The notes beneath the pieces are model-generated. The model ran no database searches, was not told the origin of the DNA, and saw only the letters and a program-made list of their open reading frames with translations. Below, piece by piece: positions 1 to 3,611 of a DNA stretch of 5,925 nt. The position numbers were made by a program, and so were the translations under genes. This DNA is from Clostridia bacterium (GTDB lineage Bacteria; Bacillota_A; Clostridia; Oscillospirales; Acutalibacteraceae), in assembly GCA_017390825.1 (NCBI GenBank), contig JAFPAK010000371.1, forward strand, positions 1 through 5,925, read 5' to 3'. The first letter of the stretch is position 1. Each line of letters starts with the position of its first letter.

Positions 1-1
1 G

Positions 2-88
2 AAAGCGGCAGCCGAACTGAACTTCGAAGCAGCGGCTGAATTGCGAGATAAGATGGTAGAATTGAAGGATATGTTAAATAATAATTAG
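2..88 (+). CDS. uvrB: UvrB C-terminal end (partial, 5' end outside window)
   Basis: Reading from base 2 gives 28 codons and a TAG stop. The peptide is rich in Ala, Glu and Leu and contains the pattern LNFEAAAELRDKMVEL, which matches the UVR motif that closes UvrB (a short helical hairpin, also found in UvrC, through which UvrB contacts UvrC). UvrB is the DNA helicase-like, damage-verifying subunit of the UvrABC nucleotide excision repair complex in the cytoplasm. The identification is supported by the next gene, whose first 30 codons match UvrA; uvrB-uvrA is the usual order in Firmicutes. The TAG stop overlaps the uvrA ribosome binding site, as expected for a translationally coupled operon. 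Only the tail is visible, so the helicase motifs cannot be checked. Confidence 0.88.
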   Translation, partial: KAAAELNFEAAAELRDKMVELKDMLNNN

Positions 89-91
89 GAG
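87..91 (+). promoter_or_regulatory. Ribosome binding site of uvrA
   Basis: AGGAG lies 6 nt before the ATG at 98 and overlaps the TAG stop of uvrB (86-88). It fixes the uvrA start and suggests translational coupling of uvrB and uvrA. Confidence 0.8.
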
Positions 92-97
92 AAGTAT

Positions 98-187
98 ATG
101 AGCAACAACACTAAAATGCGTCCACGCGAATACATCAAAATCCGTGGGGCAAAAGAGCATAATTTAAAGGGGATTGATGTGGATATG
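98..187 (+). pseudogene. uvrA: UvrA N-terminal fragment, cut after about 30 codons
   Basis: The first 30 codons include REYIKIRGAKEHNLKGIDVD, the hallmark N-terminus of UvrA, the damage-sensing ABC ATPase of nucleotide excision repair. In intact UvrA this stretch is followed within about 20 residues by the first Walker A motif (GLSGSGKSS type). Here nothing UvrA-like follows Met30: the frame continues as unrelated sequence to a stop at 323-325. UvrA is normally about 940 residues, so more than 95 percent is missing, including both nucleotide-binding domains and the zinc modules. The start is supported by AGGAG 6 nt upstream and by coupling to uvrB. The sequence after about 187 is the antisense of a secreted-protein gene, so the loss is a join between two loci, not a point mutation. 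Whether it is biological or an assembly or amplification artefact cannot be told from the window. Confidence 0.85.
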
Positions 188-1222
188 ACGATAATTCTCG
201 TTTATCATTTCATCACTCACAACGAGCGTTGCGACAGTCCACTTGTCCGCTATCTCACTTATATCAAGCGGTGCATTACTGTTTTGATAAGCACTGTTTA
301 TTGTCAATATATCATCGGTGCTTAAAAATGCTTTAACACTTTCAAGCTCTGCTGTTTTCTTATCGGTTTTAATTTTAAAGGTCACCTTACTCGGCGTTCC
401 TTTTGTGTACATATCCTTCGGCAAGCTGAAATAAGCAAGCTTGCCGATTATGGTTGTATTTTGAATATTACAATCATATTTAAGGGCATATCCTTGCTTC
501 TCTTCGTTGGTATCAACAAAGCTTACCGCTCCTGTTCTATTTACAACACGTGCTTCTTTCGGGCGTGAGCCTTCTTCCATTGTATAACTAGGAGTTGATT
601 TGTACTCTACATTATCCAAAAGTAATGCTGACCAGCCCGCTGTTTCTACCCATCCAATAAGCTTTTTGAAATTAGGCACATCTTCGGCTGTTATCAAATA
701 ATCTGTTCCGTCTGACACGCTCTTTAGAGTTTTTCCGACAAAGCTGTAATATGCTGCTTTGTGATACAACTCTTTTTCAACTAATTCATAATAATACTCA
801 TCATTTATTTGTACGCCAAAGTAAAAGTTCTCCACAGCATATGCTTTGGGTTTGTTATGAATATTTACCCTTAAATCAACTGCTGCTGATAATGCTTCCG
901 TGTCAAGATCGATTGTTGCAGGAGAATTATTTAAAGGATTATATGATGTTGTTTGTTCATTATAAAACCACACACCCTTGGTGCTGTCGTCTATAAACCC
1001 ATAGTCAGCGTCACCCTGATACTGCGCAAGGTCACGCACCTTTACTGTCACTTTGCGCTCGATTGCAGTAGACTTAGTTGATGTTGGTGCTTCACCAACA
1101 ATATCATCTTCCCAGTCGAACATAACCTCCCAGTTACTGTCTGCACATACAGATACTGTTGCAACTGAAATACCAGATACTGCAATAATTATAGACAAAA
1201 GTATTGATATAGCCTTTTTCAT
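164..1222 (-). CDS. Secreted beta-rich protein, C-terminus lost at a junction
   Basis: I do not recognise a named family. The 352-codon frame begins with a clear Sec signal peptide: KK at 2-3, a hydrophobic core at about 4-24, and a likely signal peptidase I site after Val-Cys-Ala at 25-27. The rest is polar and rich in Tyr, Thr, Asp and Asn. It seems to hold two beta-sandwich-like modules, about 31-208 (opening FDWEDDIVGEAP and closing with LLLDNVEY, which resembles ends of carbohydrate-binding modules) and about 212 onward. I see no catalytic domain, dockerin, SLH or sortase signal. Start: ATG at 1222 with TTAGGAG 6 nt upstream. The last native residue is probably near Arg345; codons 346-352 and the stop (164-187) are antisense of uvrA, so the true C-terminus, perhaps long, is missing. 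The gene lies 31 nt after metK on the same strand with no terminator between. A role in binding glycans at the cell surface is only a guess. Confidence 0.75.
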   Translation of the reverse strand: MKKAISILLSIIIAVSGISVATVSVCADSNWEVMFDWEDDIVGEAPTSTKSTAIERKVTVKVRDLAQYQGDADYGFIDDSTKGVWFYNEQTTSYNPLNNSPATIDLDTEALSAAVDLRVNIHNKPKAYAVENFYFGVQINDEYYYELVEKELYHKAAYYSFVGKTLKSVSDGTDYLITAEDVPNFKKLIGWVETAGWSALLLDNVEYKSTPSYTMEEGSRPKEARVVNRTGAVSFVDTNEEKQGYALKYDCNIQNTTIIGKLAYFSLPKDMYTKGTPSKVTFKIKTDKKTAELESVKAFLSTDDILTINSAYQNSNAPLDISEIADKWTVATLVVSDEMINENYRHIHINPL

Positions 1223-1228
1223 AATTTT

Positions 1229-1235
1229 CTCCTAA
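1229..1235 (-). promoter_or_regulatory. Ribosome binding site of the secreted-protein gene
   Basis: Minus-strand TTAGGAG lies 6 nt before the ATG at 1222, inside the 31-nt gap after metK. It supports this start and translation from a metK read-through message. Confidence 0.75.
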
Positions 1236-1253
1236 ATATTAATAGCAAACAGA

Positions 1254-2438
1254 TTATAATCTAAGTACTTCTTTAAGCTGTGCTGTCTTATCGGTCAATT
1301 CCCATGTAAAATCGGCGTCGTTTCTGCCGAAATGACCGTAATTGCTGGTCTTCTTATAAATCGGGCGGCGCAGCTTGAGATTTGAAATGATAGCAGCCGG
1401 TCTAAAATCAAATACCTTATTAACTGCCGCTGCAATCTCAAGATCAGATACAACACCCGTACCGAAGGTCTCAACTGACACAGATACAGGTGCTGCAACA
1501 CCGATAGCGTATGCCACTTGTATCTCACATTTCTTTGCAAGACCTGCTGCTACTACATTCTTTGCAGCATATCTTGCAGCATAAGCAGCGGAACGGTCGA
1601 CCTTTGTCGGATCCTTGCCGGAAAAAGCACCGCCGCCATGTCTTGCGTAACCTCCGTAGGTATCAACTATGATCTTTCTGCCGGTAAGACCGGTATCACC
1701 CTGCGGACCGCCGATAACAAAACGTCCGGTAGGATTGATATAGAATTTTGTATCTTCATCAACAAGCTCTGACGGGATAACCGCATCTATAACATACTTT
1801 TTAATATCCCGGCGAAGTTGCTCTGTTGTAACAGTATCCTTATGCTGTGTTGATACAACAACCGCATCTATTCTTATCGGTGTACCGTTGTCATCATACT
1901 CAACCGTTACCTGCGATTTGCCGTCGGGACAGAGATAATCAAGCACGCCCTCCTTGCGAACCACAGTAAGGCGGAGCGACAGCGCATGAGCATAATAAGC
2001 AGCCATAGGCATAAATCCTTCGGTCTCGTCGCAAGCATAACCGAACATCATACCTTGATCTCCTGCACCATTGCGATTGAATTCGTCCGCTTCGCCATCC
2101 TTTATTTCAAGTGAATTATCAACACCGAGAGCTATATCAGCCGACTGCTTATCAAGTGATACCATAACAGCGCAGGTGTTGCCGTCAAAGCCTGCATCGG
2201 CACTGTCATAACCGGTTTCACAAATTGCATCTCTTACCACCTTTGCAACATCAACATTTGCATTTGATGTTATCTCACCCATAACGGTGACTATACCGGT
2301 AGTTGCAAATGTCTCACAAGCAACACGGGAATTTTCATCTCCTGCAAGATATGCATCAAGCACAGAGTCTGATATTCTGTCACAAAGTTTATCGGGATGT
2401 CCTTCTGTAACCGATTCTGATGTAAATAGTCTTTTCAT
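1254..2438 (-). CDS. metK: S-adenosylmethionine synthetase (methionine adenosyltransferase)
   Basis: This cytoplasmic enzyme makes S-adenosylmethionine from methionine and ATP, releasing phosphate and diphosphate, and supplies the main methyl donor. The 394-residue product is full length for the family. Visible signatures are GHPDK at 13-17 (ATP and phosphate binding), the GAGDQG signature at 124-129, PDGKSQV at 171-177, [21 protein letters not shown] at about 235-255, and the glycine-rich GGGAFSGKD loop at 268-276 followed by [11 protein letters not shown]. The conserved Lys and Arg positions of the active site (17, 174, 239, 255, 275, 279) are all present. The C-terminus has the usual YGHFGR and FTWE pattern. 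The ATG at 2438 is chosen because the protein then begins [16 protein letters not shown] like its relatives and AAGGAAGG lies 10 nt upstream. An in-frame ATG 14 codons earlier lies in the leader. A SAM-I riboswitch and terminator precede the gene, so feedback repression by its own product is expected. Confidence 0.98.
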   Translation of the reverse strand: MKRLFTSESVTEGHPDKLCDRISDSVLDAYLAGDENSRVACETFATTGIVTVMGEITSNANVDVAKVVRDAICETGYDSADAGFDGNTCAVMVSLDKQSADIALGVDNSLEIKDGEADEFNRNGAGDQGMMFGYACDETEGFMPMAAYYAHALSLRLTVVRKEGVLDYLCPDGKSQVTVEYDDNGTPIRIDAVVVSTQHKDTVTTEQLRRDIKKYVIDAVIPSELVDEDTKFYINPTGRFVIGGPQGDTGLTGRKIIVDTYGGYARHGGGAFSGKDPTKVDRSAAYAARYAAKNVVAAGLAKKCEIQVAYAIGVAAPVSVSVETFGTGVVSDLEIAAAVNKVFDFRPAAIISNLKLRRPIYKKTSNYGHFGRNDADFTWELTDKTAQLKEVLRL

Positions 2439-2448
2439 TATTTTCTTT

Positions 2449-2456
2449 CCTTCCTT
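2449..2456 (-). promoter_or_regulatory. Ribosome binding site of metK
   Basis: Minus-strand AAGGAAGG ends 10 nt before the ATG at 2438. It decides for this start over the in-frame ATG at 2480, which lies just past the riboswitch terminator and would add 14 residues with no family counterpart. Confidence 0.7.
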
Positions 2457-2483
2457 ATATACTCTTAATCCTCTACACATACG

Positions 2484-2511
2484 AAAACCGCAGTCCTTTG
2501 CAGACTGCGGT
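2484..2511 (-). terminator. Riboswitch-controlled intrinsic terminator before metK
   Basis: Minus strand: a perfect 9-bp stem (ACCGCAGTC paired with GACTGCGGT, loop of 7 nt) followed by a short T run. It lies between the SAM-I aptamer and the metK ribosome binding site and is the expected off-state of the switch. The T tract is short (four T, the first inside the stem, then C), so termination may be leaky. An alternative fold exists in which GGTA just after the aptamer's P1 pairs with TACC in the terminator's 5' arm and TTGCA pairs with TGCAA in the loop region; this could serve as antiterminator. Confidence 0.85.
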
Positions 2512-2527
2512 AAGTTTTTGTATCATA

Positions 2528-2622
2528 CCTCATCTTGCAAATACTTTTGCAGGATTTAGCACCTTGCTTTATGCAGGTTGCCGGGCTTCACAGGGCCAGT
2601 CCCTCCGCCACTCTTGATAAGG
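2528..2622 (-). ncRNA. SAM-I (S-box) riboswitch aptamer controlling metK
   Basis: Read on the minus strand, the RNA shows the S-box core: TTATCAAGAG, then GGAGGGACTGGCCC, then GAAGCCCGGCAACC, then GGTGCTAAATCCTGC, and GATGAGG to close. P1 pairs 2616-2622 with 2528-2534 (7 bp with one G-U). The P4 hairpin is a perfect 6-bp TGCAAA/TTTGCA stem with a four-base loop at 2536-2551. P3 (ACCTGC with GCAAGGT, one bulge) is also visible. The class binds S-adenosylmethionine and, in Firmicutes, normally ends transcription when SAM is plentiful. The terminator at 2484-2511 and metK directly downstream fit this; this is feedback on SAM synthesis. Confidence 0.97.
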
Positions 2623-2642
2623 ATTAAATTGTAGCAATGACA

Positions 2643-2671
2643 ATTATATTACATATACGCTTATTTGTCAA
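2643..2671 (-). promoter_or_regulatory. Sigma-A promoter of the SAM riboswitch-metK unit
   Basis: Minus strand: TTGACA (2666-2671), a 17-nt spacer and TATAAT (2643-2648), a perfect match to the housekeeping consensus. Transcription should start near 2635, about a dozen bases before the aptamer's P1. The -35 box overlaps the TGA stop codon of the upstream ribU-type gene (2668-2670). Confidence 0.92.
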
Positions 2672-3354
2672 CTTAAATTTTCATAAAGTGAAAAACTTCC
2701 GTTAAGACAGAATATAAATAAGACTACGCACAAAACAATTATCAATGACGAAACAACAGTTATAAGCACTGTTTTTTTGTTGAGTGAGTATTTACCGTCA
2801 CTTGAAAAGTTCACGCCTGCGCCCTTAAATACCGTACGCACCGGCTTATAAAGCATCATCGTTGCAGCCGAACAAGTGATTACCTTTATTGCGTTGAACG
2901 GAAGTATCAGCGGCAACATCATATCAAGTATTGCTTCGACAGGCTGACCGGTATATATAGGTGTAATTACAAGATTCCAAAGACACATCAAAACCACCGT
3001 TGCCACAGAGCCTACTACAAGACCAAGCATTGCACCTGAAAGTGTCTTTTTATATTTATACACAAGTCCTACAAAGAATGCATACACAGCACCGGTTAAA
3101 AAATTCATTATACAGCCCCATATTCCGGTGTCGCTGATAGTTATCATTTCAAGCAGTGCCACTACAAGGGATGTCACTATTGCACTTACAGGCCCAAATA
3201 TCAGCGAGCCTATCGCAAATACGGTGTTTTTAAGGTCAAATGTAAGAAATGATACTTTGATATGCAAAACAAAGGTGCATATATAAGCAAGGGCGCAGAT
3301 AAGCGCCATAAACACCAGATTTCGCACATTGAACCTTTTGTTTGTTTTGTTCAT
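2668..3354 (-). CDS. ribU: Riboflavin-type ECF transporter S component (RibU)
   Basis: This is a substrate-binding membrane subunit of an energy-coupling factor (ECF) importer; it works with shared EcfA ATPases and EcfT, none of which is in the window. The 228-residue protein has several membrane segments. It carries an AxxxA motif in the first one (Ala17, Ala21), the helix-packing motif by which S components bind EcfT. The stretch around FDLKN and FGPVSAIVTSLV (39-67) and the TPIY element (131-134) resemble RibU. The substrate is assigned mainly from the FMN riboswitch directly upstream; FMN is made from riboflavin, so uptake would be shut off when FMN is high. The start ATG at 3354 has AAAGGAG 9 nt upstream. 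Odd: after the usual S-component end near residue 178 there is an extra tail with one more likely membrane helix (about 196-216). Another related substrate cannot be excluded from the protein alone. Confidence 0.9.
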   Translation of the reverse strand: MNKTNKRFNVRNLVFMALICALAYICTFVLHIKVSFLTFDLKNTVFAIGSLIFGPVSAIVTSLVVALLEMITISDTGIWGCIMNFLTGAVYAFFVGLVYKYKKTLSGAMLGLVVGSVATVVLMCLWNLVITPIYTGQPVEAILDMMLPLILPFNAIKVITCSAATMMLYKPVRTVFKGAGVNFSSDGKYSLNKKTVLITVVSSLIIVLCVVLFIFCLNGSFSLYENLS

Positions 3355-3363
3355 TTAAAACAA

Positions 3364-3370
3364 CTCCTTT
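3364..3370 (-). promoter_or_regulatory. Ribosome binding site of ribU
   Basis: Minus-strand AAAGGAG lies 9 nt before the ATG at 3354 and after the riboswitch terminator, so translation is possible only on read-through transcripts. It supports the chosen start. Confidence 0.8.
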
Positions 3371-3400
3371 GAAAAATGTATTTTAAATAATTCTCCAAAG

Positions 3401-3434
3401 AAAAGCTCCCCGAAGCTGTGCTGCTTTCGGGGAG
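3401..3434 (-). terminator. FMN riboswitch-controlled intrinsic terminator
   Basis: Minus strand: CTCCCCGAA-A-GC pairs with GCTTCGGGGAG around a 6-nt loop (11 bp with one bulged A) and is followed by CTTTTCTTT. It lies between the FMN aptamer and the ribU ribosome binding site. Its 3' arm repeats the 8 bases CTTCGGGG that begin the aptamer (3559-3566), so the aptamer's 5' strand could compete for the terminator's 5' arm and act as antiterminator. Confidence 0.9.
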
Positions 3435-3457
3435 AGAAACTTAAAATTAGCTATGAT

Positions 3458-3568
3458 TTCTTCTATCATCCGGACTTTAACCGTCGGCTTTGGAATTACA
3501 CCAAATCAACCTTAATCAAGGCTCGTGGGCTTTACCACCGGTGGAGAATTTCACTCCGCCCCGAAGAA
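3458..3568 (-). ncRNA. FMN riboswitch (RFN element) controlling ribU
   Basis: Read on the minus strand, the RNA has the RFN hallmarks in order: CTTCGGGGCGGAGTGAAATT, CTCCACCGGTGGT, AGCCCACGAGC, a variable hairpin (CCTTGATTAAGG), GATTTGGTGTAATTCCAAAG, CCGACGGTTAAAGTCCGGATG, and a closing GAAGAA that pairs with the opening TTCTTC to form P1 (3563-3568 with 3458-3463). This class binds flavin mononucleotide and represses riboflavin synthesis or uptake genes. The terminator just downstream indicates control by premature termination. Its position before an ECF S component makes that gene a riboflavin importer subunit. Confidence 0.97.
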
Positions 3569-3579
3569 TTATTTATTTA

Positions 3580-3608
3580 ATATTAGCACGGCATATACAG
3601 TTTGTCAA
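3580..3608 (-). promoter_or_regulatory. Extended -10 promoter of the FMN riboswitch-ribU unit
   Basis: Minus strand: TTGACA (3603-3608), a 17-nt spacer and TAATAT (3580-3585). The spacer ends in TGC, giving a TGn extended -10 that can offset the imperfect -10 box. The start point would lie about 5 to 10 nt before the aptamer. The -35 box begins 3 nt after the stop codon of the upstream permease gene. Confidence 0.8.
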
Positions 3609-3611
3609 GCA

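Noticed and set aside
98..325. A complete 75-residue gene starting MSNNTKMRPREY
   Set aside because: Only the first 30 codons are gene-like (UvrA). The rest is antisense of the secreted-protein gene and ends at a chance stop.
1139..1150. Lipoprotein signal in the secreted protein (Cys26)
   Set aside because: The residues before Cys26 are Val-Ser-Val; a lipobox wants Gly, Ala or Ser directly before the Cys. Signal peptidase I cleavage after Ala27 fits better.
1251..1262. Perfect 12-bp palindrome AGATTATAATCT at the metK stop, containing TATAAT
   Set aside because: It is AT-rich and short, and no -35-like box lies 17 nt upstream on the minus strand. It could be a weak promoter or chance; the evidence is too thin to annotate.
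2439..2480. A 14-codon N-terminal extension of metK from the ATG at 2480
   Set aside because: It lies immediately after the riboswitch terminator, includes the metK ribosome binding site, and the extra residues have no counterpart in the family. The ATG at 2438 fits both the site and the protein.
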